Shown: positions 39,192 through 51,429, counted from the stretch's first letter. The stretch is 64,000 bases of DNA from Saccopteryx bilineata (GCF_036850765.1 NC_089493.1:130454239-130518238); one strand, 5' to 3'. Notes: generated by a model from the letters alone, not told the origin. Translations and numbers: made by a program.

Positions 39192-41068
39192 AAAATCCCC
39201 ACTGTTAAGGCCCCATAGTTTAGATTAGGCATTTACCTACCCAGGCTCTCCCCTTCTCCCTCCTGTTCTTTGTCCCTTTCGTTCTTCTCGCCCTTGCCCT
39301 TAAGGATACAGATGTTGAAGGAGATCAGACAGCCCCTTGGGCCCCCCCCCACTCTTTCAGGAAGAGACAGCAAAGATGGCCAGCTTGCTCCCCCTCACCC
39401 TCATCACCCTTGGTTCTCAAGCTCCATACGGGTGATTGCAGGGAGACTGGTGACGAGTCCTGGTCCCTGCCCCCACTCAGGTCTCCTTCCACCTGTGCAG
39501 ACAGCTCTGGCCTTGTTCCCAGAGGGAGAGGGCTACAGGTCTCAAGTGACTCTCCAAAGGCCAGTTGGTCCCCAGGGTGGAGATGGGGAAGATGGGGACA
39601 GGGTTTGGAGTAAAGAGGTCCCCCCCTCGCCTCAGTAGCCAGCTGGCCCCTCCGCAGACACTGGAGGCTCCCAGCAGCTGGGAACAGCTGGGGCAACACT
39701 GGCTGAGCCAGGACTGCTGGGCAGTGCCTACTGCTCAACCAATGCCTGAGGCTGCTTGGGGGTGGGAGCCACACTGGAAGCGAGCCACACAGCCTGTAGC
39801 CTGCCTCTAGCCCAATACCTATCAAGCATCACTCTTCCCAGAATCTATGTGAGGCTCCAAGAGAGAAGAGGGTGGGCTGGGTCATGGGGAGCAGGGCACC
39901 GGGGCTACCTCAGCCTTGCTCAGCAAGGCCCATGCCTGCTTGTGAGAGCGTGAGAAGTCTGTGTGAGCTCTGCATGGCCTGTGAGCCTGGATGTGGCTTT
40001 GGGTATTTTGGGGTGTCTGAGGGCTGTGGCCTGTTAGTGTTTGTGTATCTATGGGGTTTTGAGTGGACAGGTGTGGGGATGAGCTGCTTGCTCTGGGAGA
40101 AGTGGTCACAGACATACCTCCTTCCCTTGTGCTGCAGCCTCAGGGTTGGGCCATCTCCCTCTGGAGGGGGTGCTGGAGCAGCAGTGGTCTCTGGGGAAGA
40201 GCCCTCCTAGATGACCTGCCAGAATCCACCTTCCAAATCTCCCGTTAGCCAAAGAAGGGAAAGGTTGGGAGAGGGACACCTGGGTCCCTCAGTCTGTTCC
40301 AGAGGACCATCTACTAGCCCAGGCCGGTCCCTTGGGAGACAGAGTTCCAGGCCCAGGTGCTCCCCCAGCTTGGCCCAGTGACAGCTTTGAGCTTGGGAAA
40401 TTGAGTAGAGGTGGGAGGACAGGGCAGGGTCAGGCACCTTGATGCTGGGAAGGTGTCTGCCCTGTTCTGGGCACATGCAGAGTATTAAAGATAAAAGGGA
40501 GAAACAACTCTAACCCTAAGAAGAAAATTTTATTTTAAAAAGCCAATTAGCTTATTTCCCATAGGCCTCTGCCATTCTAAGGGAGCCCTAGAGAGCGAAT
40601 CCCACCTCCTCCCCTGAGGAGGAGGTGGCTCAAACACAGGACCACCTTGGAGGCCATCTAAACACTCTGCCCAGGGAGGGTCCAATCCCCTCAGTGATCC
40701 CACCTGCCTGGTCTCCTGTTGTCAGGGCCTGTGGGCCAAGACCTCCAACCCATCATCCTAGTTGGCCAGTCTCCTCTTCCCATTCAGTCTTCTCCATTCA
40801 CCCCCACAAACAACTCCACTCACTCCCCTTTCAGCCTTTCACCCTTTCACTTACTGAGGCCTTTTTTTATCCAGCCCATGTCCAAGGTAACCTGAAGTAC
40901 CATCCTGTCCCTAACTCTGAAAACATGTCCCTGAATCACTGGGTGCCAGGCTCGTGTGCAGTAACTCATCAGACCCTTACAGGCTCCCAGGACACTTCAT
41001 TTCTGCCCGGTTTCACTGAGGGAAATGGGTCAGTCCAGAGATTTACAACTGGTATGCCACCAGAACTT

Positions 41069-41232
41069 TGAATTTATTTTTTAAAATTCATTTTGAGAGA
41101 GAGAGAGGAGGGGGAGGAGCAGGAAGCATCAACTCCCATATGTGCCTTGACCAGGCAAGCCCCGGGGTTTGAACCGGTGACATCAGTGTTCCAGGTCAAT
41201 GCTTTATCCACTGCGCCACCTCAGGTCAGGCG
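41069..41232 (-). repeat. SINE type C
   Basis: Reverse copy with the usual catatgtgccttgaccagg block and head end cacctcaggtcaggc. Confidence 0.82.
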
Positions 41233-41321
41233 TCACCAGAACTTTGAAAACATGCAATACCTGACTACTTATCAGACACTGACCTCTTTTCTCTTAGATT
41301 GTCAAATTTAAAAATGACAAA

Positions 41322-41500
41322 GCCTGACCTTGATCTGTCTTGGCACAATGAATAGGGTGTCGATGTGGAACACTGAGGTCCCTGGTTTGAGACTCTGGGA
41401 TTGCCCACTCAAAGCACATATGAGAAGCAACTACGAGTTGATGCTTCCCACTCCTCCCACCTTCTTTCTCTAAAATCAATAAACTCTAAAAAAAAAAAAG
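41322..41500 (+). repeat. SINE type C, diverged
   Basis: Forward copy starting agcctgaccttgatctgtc, with A-rich tail ending near 41500. It lies directly against the hAT fragment to its right. Confidence 0.75.
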
Positions 41501-41502
41501 TA

Positions 41503-41645
41503 GCCAACACAACAGCAGCAGTCCTGTGTGAATGAATCAAAATTTTATCTACTTTGTCAGATCAGCCAAAAAATAACTTTTTTTGGTGTGCCACAGAGCT
41601 CTAGTGATTAATGTGCCACAAGATGAAAAAGGTTGAAAATCACTG
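41503..41645 (-). mobile_element. hAT-like transposon fragment
   Basis: The right end ggttgaaaatcactg looks like a hAT terminal repeat and is followed by gactagat. The internal text (tcagatcagccaaaaaataa, ggtgtgccaca, ccacaagatgaaaaa) is the reverse complement of parts of the element at 58077-58321. The left part is missing next to the SINE. Confidence 0.6.
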
Positions 41646-42003
41646 GACTAGATAATGGGTCTCTTGGCCAAATGGCAGAGCCAGGACTTGGGCCTTATCT
41701 TCAGGACCACTGTTCTGCATTGCCCTGACCTCCAGGCCAGGGTCTTCAGGGAAAATACATAGTTCCCTGCCTTTAACATTGGCTAGACGGCTGTCCTGGT
41801 GGTTGGTATGTGATCATCTATAGATCTGCTTCCTGGGTGCTTCTCCAGGGTGGTAGGCTGCTTATTCCCTACATCCCCAAAGATGCTTCCAAGTGCTGTT
41901 CAGACCAAAACCTTGGGGTGGAAGGCGGTTAAGAACTGCTGGAAATGACTCCAGTTTAGGGGGGATCCTGGAGGACTAAGTATGAGCATGGGACACCCTA
42001 GAG

Positions 42004-42184
42004 CAGTGGTTCTCAACCTTTCTAATGCCGTGACCCCAAACCAAAAAATAATTTTGGTGGCTACTTCATAACTGTAATTTTACTAGTTATGATTTGGAAT
42101 GTAAATACCTGATATGCATTATGTATTTTCTGATGGCTTTAGGCGACCCCGTTGGGGTCGCGACCCACAGGTTGAGAACTGCTG
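42004..42184. mobile_element. SPIN-like nonautonomous hAT transposon, 181 bp
   Basis: Inverted termini cagtggttctcaacc and ggttgagaactgctg. Flanking 8-bp duplications are ccctagag (41996-42003) and ccctacag (42185-42192), with one mismatch. Internal phrases ctacttcataactgtaattt, tgtaaatacctgatatgca, and ggcgaccccgttggggtcg-like text match the SPIN family as I know it. No coding capacity. Confidence 0.85.
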
Positions 42185-42617
42185 CCCTACAGGATGCCCT
42201 TGTCTCAACCTGGCTCCCTAATCACTCACCTGCCCAAGAGGGGTGGGAGGCCAGGAATCCTGTCTGGTGCAGGGAAGTGTGCTGTGCAGTGCACAGAGGT
42301 TTTACAGTACTACACCCCAGCCATGGAGTTCACCCTTTCCCAGGTGCACCTTGGGAAGGCCCTTGCCTGGCACCCAGGCCTGTGCTTGTCCCCTCCCCAC
42401 TAGTCCCTTAGGTGGTGAGCAGGAATGGCAGATAGTCAGCCTGACTCTTCGCTCCCCTGGGACCTGAAAGCAGGAGGCAGATGTGACTCACTCCCCCCTC
42501 TATCCCATGGCCTCCCCCAGCCCTCCCTCAGGTTACCCAGGAAAATGGGGCTGCCAACCTCGACCTGCTCCTTCTCCTTTTCCAGGGTAAGAGAAGAATC
42601 ACAAATTCAGAAAATAA

Positions 42618-42623
42618 TTTAAT
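42618..42623 (-). terminator. Possible ULK3 polyadenylation signal
   Basis: ATTAAA on the minus strand, about 1.07 kb past the ULK3 stop codon. No closer canonical signal was noticed. Confidence 0.45.
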
Positions 42624-43685
42624 AGGGAGACAATGAACAATAGTCTTCACATGACTTCCAGCAGGCTAGAGATGATCCCTGTCCCAAGGAGGCACTGAAG
42701 GGTGGAGGGTTAGAAATCACTGAAAGCCTCTCAAGAGTTTTTAAAACAAACCCCCAAATAACTCCAGGTGTGTGCCTTCTTCCCCAAATTAAAGTCACAT
42801 TGTCCTCGCAGAAGCCCATGTGTGGGGGGGGGCTCAGAAGGTACCAGAAATGCCATTAAAGAGATGGGGAGACCCAGGCAGGCCCAGAAGGGCAAGGTTC
42901 TTGCCCAGGACATATATTGGGATAGCAGCCATGTCAGACCTGGAAGGTCTCCTGGGCCCCCAAAACCTGAGGGGTCAGGAAGCCCCCATGCATTCCCATG
43001 CCAAGCCAGGAGTAGTTCTTCTGAAAGTAGGAGGGTGTTCCCCAAAAAGGGATTGAGGACCCCTCCCAATACCACCCCAGGCCAGGGCAGGAACATGGCA
43101 TGAGTTTCTCTGGTCTGCCCCACCCTACTAAGTATATAGTATTTTCATGGCTTGAAGGATTAACTTAAAATGCTGAGAAGGTTTGGGCAGACACCAGTTT
43201 CCAAGGAGACTGGTGAGTTCTATGGGGCTGAGTACAGACCATGGAGGGTGGGGGTGGCCCCTGAGCAGTCTTAGAGAGCCCTGGTCCGGTGCATGTCCTT
43301 CGCTCCCAGGAAGGACAGCGGTGGGCACAGGGCCCCCTGCCTTTTCCTCAGAGCAAACACAGAGCCTCAATGCCACAGACTGACAGGCTCAGGGTCCGGC
43401 AGCCACCAGTTAACCAGTCACATGAAACACTCTTCTCCCAGAGGCCTGCTCCCCACTGCCCAGGGCCAGGCTTACTGCTCCAGGCACACAAAGGACAAGG
43501 CCGTCAGAGCTTCCATGGGATGGAGAGTATCCTGAGGGGTGCTGGGGACCCTGGGAGGCAATGCTCGCAAAGCTGCCCATCAGGGATGGCTGCTCTACCA
43601 GGCTGCAGAATTCTGGGCATCAGACTGGGTGAGTGTGTCCCCCAAGTCTAGGTGGCCCATGATCTGTCCAGTCATCCTTTTGTGG

Positions 43686-46600
43686 TCACTGCAGGGTGCA
43701 AGCTGTGGAGGGGCAAGGAGGAAGGTCAGTGTCAGGGCTGCCATCAGTCCTCACTGCTCCTTGCGTGGAGGGTGGGACCCCAGGGCAGGACTCACAGCTG
43801 CGAACAGACTCAGAGAGCCCCTCCTTATCCATGGTCTCGGCTTCCCAGCGACATTCCCTCATCTGTGGGAGACAAAGCCAGCACCATGGGTGAGAGGCAG
43901 CCAGGGCAGGCACAGGAGCTGCATGGACAGCTGCTGTGCAACCCAGGGTGAAGGGAAGAGAGTGACAGAGAGGTTTTTGGATGGAGACAGGAAAGAGACA
44001 CACACGGGTGAGCAGAGCAGGGAACAGACACCCACACGCAGGAGGAGCAGAGCCCTACATGTGCCCACCTTGACCTGCTCTTTCACGTACTCAGCTCGAG
44101 CCATGAGGTTCTGAACCTGCCCAGGGAAGACAGATGTGTCCATGGGTGGGGGGAGGGGCCTCCAGACCCTCTGCCCCTCAGGACAACTCCCCCAGGCCCC
44201 TCTCTGCTCCGTCCTCCAGAAAGCCTTCTTGACTGAAGCAACCCAGCCCTTGCCTGTTCCACTGCTGCTCTGAGCTCCAGAGCCCCCACAGAGCACACGG
44301 GATCACCAAGTGATGGGGCCTGTGAGGTCTGACTCCCTGACTTGACACTCCCCCCCAAGGCAACCCCAGGAGGCCCTCCCAAATGGGAGGAGGGTCAAAG
44401 GGGAAGATGAAGCACCCCAATCCTCTCAAACCTAGTGGGCACCTCAGTGTGAAGCAGCTCTCGCCTCCGGCCTGGGGGCTCCCCTGCAAAGAGAGGGGCA
44501 TGGTAAGGGCAGGGAAGCAGGGCACAGGCAGGGTGGCAGCAGGGGGCCTCACCTGCTAGCAGCAGCAGCAGTTCCCCCAGGCTGTGCTGGTATAGGTCCA
44601 GGGCATCCTGATCCTCACCAGCCTCCTCCTGCAGCCAAACATACCAGGTCATGTCAGATCATGACCTAGGCTCCTTCCGCCCTACCCAGGCCCTCCCACT
44701 GGGTACAAACCTTGGCCCTGGCAGCAGAAGCCACTTCCAGGGCAGCCAGGAGGCGTGGCTTGTCCCGGGCCATCTCTGGGAGGAGGGAAGGGGCAAAGGC
44801 TATGGGTGAGGGAGCAGCCTGTTTTCCCCTCAGGGAATCTTCCCCTCCAGCATCTGCCTCTCCCTCAGGCTGGAAGGAAGCTGCCGGGGGGCCTGGGGGT
44901 CAATCAGGAGCTGGGCCTACCTCTGAGCAGATCCTGGGCAGAGGCCCCCTGCCTTAGCAGGGCTCTACTGGAGGAGGACACGATGGCCTTGAGCTCCTCA
45001 GCACGGGACACATACTGCCTCACCTACAGGAGCACAAGGGACTGAGGGGCTGTGGTGAGGCTGTCCCACCCTGCCTCCCTCACCAGCACCTCCAAATTCT
45101 CCATCTAGGTCCTCAGTCACTGTCCCAACCTGTAATACCAGGGGCTGGCCTGACCCTTTCCCACAACAGGAAGTCCCAGTTCTAAGAGAGCCAGTCATCT
45201 GGTGGCCCCCACACCCTTCACCCATTTCTTCCAGGGAACTCACTCACCCACCTTTGCCTTAATTGCCTCCTTCCGCTGGGCATCCACTTCGTCTGCAGAA
45301 TGTGGTGGTTTATGTGAGGACTGCTGCCCCACACCAAACCCTCTAGAACCCCCAAACCACTTGTCTCCCATAAAACTCTGGATGGGGAAAGGTGTCTGGG
45401 AGCCACCCACTGCAGCTCTGGGAGCCACACCCACTGCTCTGGGCCTCCAGACACTCACAGTGCAATGCGGGCACGAAGAAGTCTAGTGCCTTGCAGTACA
45501 GAGCTAAGGCGGCTGCGGCATCCCCATCCTCATCCTTCTTCACAGCCTGCACCACCAGCGCGGTCTGGGGGACGGGCAGGCCAGGAGTCATGCCCACCCC
45601 TCTGCTCTCCATGAAGTGGGAAGAGCAGGTCCATGGAGCCCATCCTCTGCCCCCTGTGGGGCAAGTTACCTGTTTACCACCAAAAGGGGTAGACGAGACC
45701 CCCCAATCTACACTCTCTCCATTCCTAGTGGCCCACTCACTGCTTGTGCCAGGCTCTCCCCACTGGGCATGTGCTCCAGGTCCACCCAGGGGTGGGCAAA
45801 GAAGTCCTGGAAGGAGATGCGGCGGCCAGGGTCCCGCTCCAGGAGCCGCTGTAGCAGGTCCCGGCAGTCTTGGGAGAGTGGGGGCCGCAGGGGGAGCTGA
45901 GGGGAGGACAGTGACAGGTCACATGGGGCTCCAGAACCTCCCCCACCCTGTCCTGGTGTGTCCCTGAGGTACACAGGTGGGGAGGGACAGGTGGAGAATC
46001 TGAGAGCCAGGAAAACAGTGATAAACCTGGTGTGGGGCAGTGGAGCCAAGCCTCCCACCCAGGCCACCCTGGAACCCCAAGCTGTCACAGAGTCCAAATT
46101 CAGGTTCTGCTCCCCAACCTGGTCTATGCTCTTGGGGAAGCTGGGCCTGCTTTTACACAGCAGTCTGTGAGCTGACCTGGGCCCGCAGAACTGAACAGAG
46201 CTCCAAGCATGCCCAGTACCACAAGCAGCCGGAGCCCACAACCCAGTCTGTGCAGGGGCAGTGAGGTCTCCAACCTGAGGGCTCTGACTCCCTCCACCCT
46301 CTGACAGACAGGTTGCTAGGGTCCTGCAGGGCCCACCTTGACAACCCGGTTACTCCGTATCTTCTCTTCCAACTCCGTGAACGACCTGGAGGCAAAGGGG
46401 GGTTGCCCAAACAGGGCTTCTGTGGAGGGAGGCAGAAGGCAGGCTGGTAGGAAGCAGGGTCCAGCCTGCCTGGCCCACCCCTCAGAGCAGGTGCCCCAGG
46501 GCCATTAAGAGTCAGTCTCCTCATTCAAGTCCTTCAGGAATGGCCAGAGATGGCTTGCCCAAGGACACAGTGCAGGCCTCACTGGTGGGGGGCAAGGGAC

Positions 46601-49600
46601 AGAGCTCTCACCGTACAGGATGACCCCCACGGACCAGAGATCCACACGGGCATCATACTGCTGCTGACACACCATCTCAGGGGCCATGTAGAGTGGGGAG
46701 CCACGGAGCACATGCTTCTCATCCCACGGGGACATGTGCTGCGCGAAGCCGAAGTCTGCAAGCAAGGGGCTAGGCAGTGGGGCTCATAGTCCAGCTGCCT
46801 CTGCTCTCAGCCTTTGAAACCTCACCCGAACTCCAGCACAGGACTCCTTCCCCTTCCAGATGCACCAGGATCAATCCGACTTCCCAGCCTTGCCTCATTA
46901 TTTAGTTATTTAAAAAATTTTTATTTGAATTTGTTGGAGTGACATTGGTTAATAAAGTGGTATCATTTTCAGGTATATAATTCTATAATACATCATCCAT
47001 ATACTGTATTGTGTGTTCACCACCCCAAGTCAAGCCTTTGATCATTATTGATCTCAAACACCCTCCTACATCTTCTCGTAGTGACATAAGTCCTCCACAT
47101 CCTACGTAGTCCCCTCAGGCACCCTTTTTCAAGAAGCCCACCCTGCTTACACCAGCTATGACGATAATGGTCCAAGAGGGGTCAAAAGCCTCCCTCACGC
47201 CTGACCTGTGGTGGCGCAGTGTGTAAAGTGTCGACCTGGAAATGTTGAGGTCGCCGGTTCGAAACCCTGGGCTTGCCTGGTCAAGGCACATATGGGAGTT
47301 GATGCTTCCAGCTCCTCCCCCGTTCTCTCTCTCTGTCTCTCCTGTCTCTCTCTCTCTCTCTCTCTCCCCCCCCTCCTCTCTAAAATGAATAAATAAAAAA
47401 TTTTTTTAAAAAAACAAAAAAAAACAAAAACTTCATTAAAAAAAAAAAAAAAGCCTCCCTCACTGTCCCACCAAGCTCAGGTTACACCCTGCTCCCTGGC
47501 CTCCGCCTCCGCCTCAAGTCGGTTCTACAAATCCTATCAGGGACCACAACCACCCCGTCCCTACTTCACACTCCTCAGCACTGCCACAGGTTGGGTCAAT
47601 TTAAGCCCCAAGCCTGGTGACACACCAAGTCCTGACCCTGGTCACACATTGACTCTTGACCCTGACCCCAACCACTATACTGCTGGGTCAAGTGTGAGTA
47701 GCCTGAGAAAGGTCCCATTTTTTTCTTTCTTTCTTTTTTTTTTTTTTTTGAATATTTCTGAAGTGAGAAGCAGGGAGGCAGAGAGATAAGACTCCCACAT
47801 GCACCTGACTGGGATCACCTGGCATGCCCACCAGGGGGCGATGCTCTGCCCATCTGGGGCATTGCTCCGTTGCAACCAGAGCCATTCTAGCGCCTGAGGC
47901 AGAGGACATGGAGCCATCCTCAGCGCCCAGGCCAACTTTGCTTCAATGGAGCCTTGGCTGCGGGAGGGGAAGAGAAAGATAGAGAGAAGGGAGAGGGGAG
48001 GGGTGGAGAAGCAGATGGGTGCTTCTCCTGTGTGCCCTGGCCAGGAATCAAACCTGAGGCTTCCACATGCCGGGCTGATGCTCTATCACTGAGCCAACCG
48101 GCCAGGGCCAAAAGGTCCCACTTTTTTTTTTTTTTAATTATTTATTTATTCATTTTTAGAGAGGAGAGGGGAGAGACAGAGAGAGAGAAGGGGAGAGGAG
48201 CTGGAAGCATCAACTCCCATATGTGCCTTGACCAGGCAAGCCCAGGGTTTCGAACCGGCGACCTCAGCATTTCCAGGTCGACGCTTTATCCACTGTGCCA
48301 CCACAGGTCAGGCAGGTCCCACTTTTTTTTTTTTTTTTTTTTTCATTTTTCTGAAGCTGGAAACAGGGAGAGACAGTCAGACAGACTCCCGCATGCGCCC
48401 GACCGGGATCCACCCGGCACGCCCACCAGGGGCGGTGCTCTGCCCCCCAGGGGGCGATGCTCTGCCCATCCTGGGCGTCGCCATATTGCGACCAGAGCCA
48501 CTCTAGCGCCTGAGGCAGAGGCCACAGAGCCATGCCCAGAGCCCGGGCCATCTTTGCTCCAATGGAGCCTTGGCTGCGGGAGGGGAAGAGAGAGACAGAG
48601 AGGAAAGCGCGGCGGAGGGGTGGAGAAGCAAACGGGCGCTTCTCCTATGTGCCCTGGCTGGGAATCGAACCCGGGTCCTCCGCACGCTAGGCCGACGCTC
48701 TACCGCTGAGCCAACCGGCCAGGGCCAGGTCCCACTTTCTGATGATGAGGCCCATACTTGGACCTCCCAGCCTGTTGCTCTTTTTTTTTTTTTTTTTTAA
48801 TTATTTTTATTTATTTATTCATTTTAGAGAAGAGAGAGAGAGAGAGATGAGGCGGGGGAGGAGCAGAAAGCATCAACTCCCATACGTGCCTTGACCAGGC
48901 AAGCCCAGGGTTTTGAACCTGTGACCTCAGCGTTCCAGGTCACTGCTTGATCCACTGCGCCACCACAGGTCAGGCGCCTGTTGCTCTTTGATGACTCAAC
49001 TGAGGGCTCCATGAGAACCCAGGCTGCTGAGGGCACACCCACCCTCCAAACCTTGAAGCTCCATTCAGAGCCAGAGACCCAGATCAACCCACAGATTGCT
49101 GTGTGAACCCAGGCCCCGCCTTCCCCTGCTGTTCCCAACTCACACCTGCCAGTTTGAGGTGAGGCTTCTCCAAGGTGCTCAGCAGAATGTTCTGTGGCTT
49201 CAGATCCAGGTGAGATATATTCCGTTCATGCAGAAACTGCAGAGCACTTGCTGGGGAGGGCACATGCAGAGAAACAGATCAGAAGGGCCCATCTCCCACC
49301 TGCCTCTTGCCTCCCCTTGCTTACATATCTGCCTCTTCAAGCCTTATGACCCCAGTTCTAGCCAGGCTGGTCTTCTGAATGCTTTACATACATACAAGTA
49401 CCAGCTTCCTGACACTTCTAACAACACTCCCACCACCAGTGCCCGCTTTCCTCCACTGGCCCCTTCACAAGTTCCTCCACTACGATAAGCCTCCCTGGAT
49501 GCCCCCGCCCTTTAGGCTCTTGCATTTTCTCTTGAGAAAGCACTCAAGTACTACCCACTGGGCCCTGGAGTGTCCTACAAAGCCCTTTTGTTATGTTCCA

Positions 49601-50794
49601 CAGGTGGGAAATCTGGACTTCTCCCAGATTAGGGTTCCTGCCTCTATGTGTTATAATATACTTAAGCCAGTTGTGGACACAAGGCAGAGTTGGGGCCTTA
49701 AAAATCCAAGCTGTTAAAGGAGGTAACTGCTAAGAGTGCAGGGGATCTAAGCTTGGGTAGAGGTGTGTGTAGGAGAGGACAGAGGTCATGGGAAGTCTAC
49801 AGTCAGAGGCTTTTACCCAACTGCTGCATGAAGACACGAGCCACCTTCTCAGTAAGAATCCGGCGGGTATGAATGAAGCGAGACAAGTCACCTCCTGCGC
49901 AGAACTCCATGACGAGGTAGATGTTGTCACTGTCCCACTGTGGGGAGAGGCAAAGGGGCAGCTTGAAGAGCGGTCTCTTCTCCCACCACTTTGCAGGTGG
50001 CCCCGCCCCAGGCCCACACCTGGAAGTCTTTCAGCTGCACGATGTTGGGGTGTCGGATGCCCTTGAGGATCTCAATCTCCGTCAGGAGGTTTTCCACGGA
50101 CGCCTTGTTCAAACTCTTCTTGGCCACACACTTTATGGCTACCACCTCCCGCGTGTCCTTCTGCGGTAACAGGAGACTGGAGGGTTCTGCCTTGAGGCGC
50201 AGGGCTCACGCCCAGCCAGAGAGGCTCTGGTCCCCTACACCCCACCTGTCGATTCCTCCATGGGCTACTCACTACTGAATTCAGGTGCCCCAGCTTCCCC
50301 TCCCCAGGCCAGTGAGCCCCCTTACTCCGGAGTGCTGGCTCTCCAACCCTCGGCGCCCCGAGTCCCACAGCCCTTCTGCAGCGCCCGCTGAGGCCTGCCG
50401 CTCGGGGTTCTAGCATTGGCCACTCCCCCTAAGCGGCTCCAGCCTTGCAGACCTTTACCCAAGCCCCCTGCCAGCCCACTAACCATCCTCCTGTTCCGAG
50501 CCTGTTCTTCAGCCACGGACACGAGGCTGCATCCAGATCTCACCTGCATCTCCGGACAAAACACGAGCGTGTACACGTGTTTGTTGTTAAGAGCTAAGGG
50601 GATGGTCAGCTCCCCAAAGGTCAGTCCGGGCCGCGGGCACCGTCCCCAACCTCCCCTGGCTCTCGGCCGCTCTCGCTCGGGCCCGCACCCACCTTGGCGT
50701 AGGCCTTGTACACCGTGGCGTACGTGCCACTGCCCAGGCGCTCGGTGAGGATGAAGCCGTCCACCCGCGGGGGTCCCCAACCGGACACCGCCAT
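43686..50794 (-). CDS. ULK3: Serine/threonine kinase ULK3, 16 coding exons
   Basis: ULK3 is a ULK/ATG1-family kinase known to act on GLI proteins in Hedgehog signalling, in autophagy and at the abscission checkpoint. Exons in transcript order: 50693-50794, 50020-50160, 49817-49937, 49146-49250, 46612-46755, 46337-46419, 45741-45896, 45459-45564, 45252-45292, 44921-45023, 44711-44775, 44553-44628, 44443-44483, 44069-44116, 43796-43862, 43686-43702. All junctions are GT/AG and phases agree; the 1416 nt give 471 residues, against 472 recalled for human. Kinase domain about 14-270: glycine loop [11 protein letters not shown], Lys44 in VAIKC, catalytic HLDLKPQN (Asp137; Leu replaces the usual HRD arginine, as I recall for ULK3) and DFG Asp157. 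Two MIT-type helical regions follow (about 280-345 and 375-445). Ends SVRSSCTLQ. The start is the first ATG, within the GC-rich promoter. Confidence 0.97.
46885..47115. repeat. L1 3' untranslated fragment in ULK3 intron 4
   Basis: ggagtgacattggttaataa, aattctataatacatcatcc and attgtgtgttcaccacccc are standard L1 3' end phrases. Confidence 0.7.
47199..47448 (+). repeat. SINE type C in ULK3 intron 4
   Basis: Flanked by aaaagcctccctcac at 47184-47198 and 47449-47463. Confidence 0.93.
47717..48111 (-). repeat. SINE type A, first of three at one target
   Basis: Reverse copy. Left flank aaaggtcccattttt (about 47708-47722), right flank aaaggtcccac (48112-48122). ULK3 intron 4. Confidence 0.88.
48122..48315 (-). 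repeat. SINE type C, second of three at one target
   Basis: Reverse copy between two occurrences of aggtcccac (48113-48121 and 48315-48323). Confidence 0.88.
48324..48726 (-). repeat. SINE type A, third of three at one target
   Basis: Reverse copy between aggtcccac (48315-48323) and aggtcccac (48727-48735). Complete tRNA-like head. The 251-codon open frame at 47954-48709 runs through these SINEs and is not a gene. Confidence 0.9.
48784..48976 (-). repeat. SINE type C in ULK3 intron 4
   Basis: Flanked by cctgttgctcttt at 48771-48783 and 48977-48989. Confidence 0.93.
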
Positions 50795-51130
50795 CCCGAC
50801 CGGGTGCTTCCTGCTTTCCCGCGCGGTTCCGGCCGAGTGGAACGCTAGCAGCGCGCAGCGGGGCTAGCAGACTCCACACCGCCCCCGGTGGCGCCCTCCG
50901 GAAGTGCAGCCGGGGGACCGGCCGGCGCCCCACCCACTGCCCCCGCCCCGCCCCGGAACAGCTGCTCCGGTGGGTACTGCACACACCTGTCGGCCTCCAC
51001 GCGCCCCGGAGATCACGTGATCCATAAGCTCCGGCCGAGGATACTAAGGCCTAAAAGTACTACAGACCAGCGGACGGAGTCCTCGGCAATCCCATCGGAC
51101 TCGGAGAGCATCCTAGAGATCACCGACTCC
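50560..51130 (-). promoter_or_regulatory. ULK3: ULK3 promoter, GC-rich island
   Basis: Strongly GC- and CpG-rich around ULK3 coding exon 1 and upstream of it. It contains the perfect 12-bp palindrome GATCACGTGATC at 51011-51022, a TCACGTGA E-box of the USF/MiT-TFE type about 220 bp upstream of the start codon. The open frame at 50888-51340 (+) in the island has no family features. No second gene start was recognised on the plus strand. Confidence 0.7.
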
Positions 51131-51429
51131 AAGAGCGAGAAGGGTGCGTTGTGGGGGAGGAAAGGGGATTCAGAGCGGTCCCTCCCCCCTAGACCAGCAG
51201 GTCTGAGAGTGGAATTACTGGCTCAAGAAAATACTACGGAAGAGGCCAGTAGTTGTCTCAGGACGGGGCTCTCCCCAGCGGTGAGGGGCTTGCCCCGTAG
51301 GGACCAGTGGGGCAGTAGGACGGCCATAGCAGCAACTTGACTGACTCCTTACAGCTGTAGGTAGTGCCTCAACCCCAACTCCGGTTGGCCTCTCTCCTCC
51401 TCCCAAGTCCAGCAGACAATTGGATCCCT

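Larger units (their letters stand above)
36322..41068. other. CPLX3 3' region and CPLX3-ULK3 intergenic, no further gene
   Basis: The 258-codon frame at 36370-37146 has no family resemblance and lies in CPLX3 3' UTR-like sequence. A MIR fragment lies at about 37555-37740 and contains AATAAA at 37728-37733, the nearest possible CPLX3 polyA signal. A GGT tract lies at about 38203-38224. A young type A SINE lies at 38795-39191. Nothing else is recognised. Confidence 0.45.

Noticed and set aside
47954..48709. 251-codon plus-strand open frame
   Set aside because: It runs through three SINEs in a ULK3 intron. Near-identical frames appear wherever type A SINEs occur.
50322..50984. 220-codon minus-strand frame over the ULK3 promoter
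   Set aside because: A GC-rich shadow frame overlapping ULK3 exon 1 in a different reading frame.
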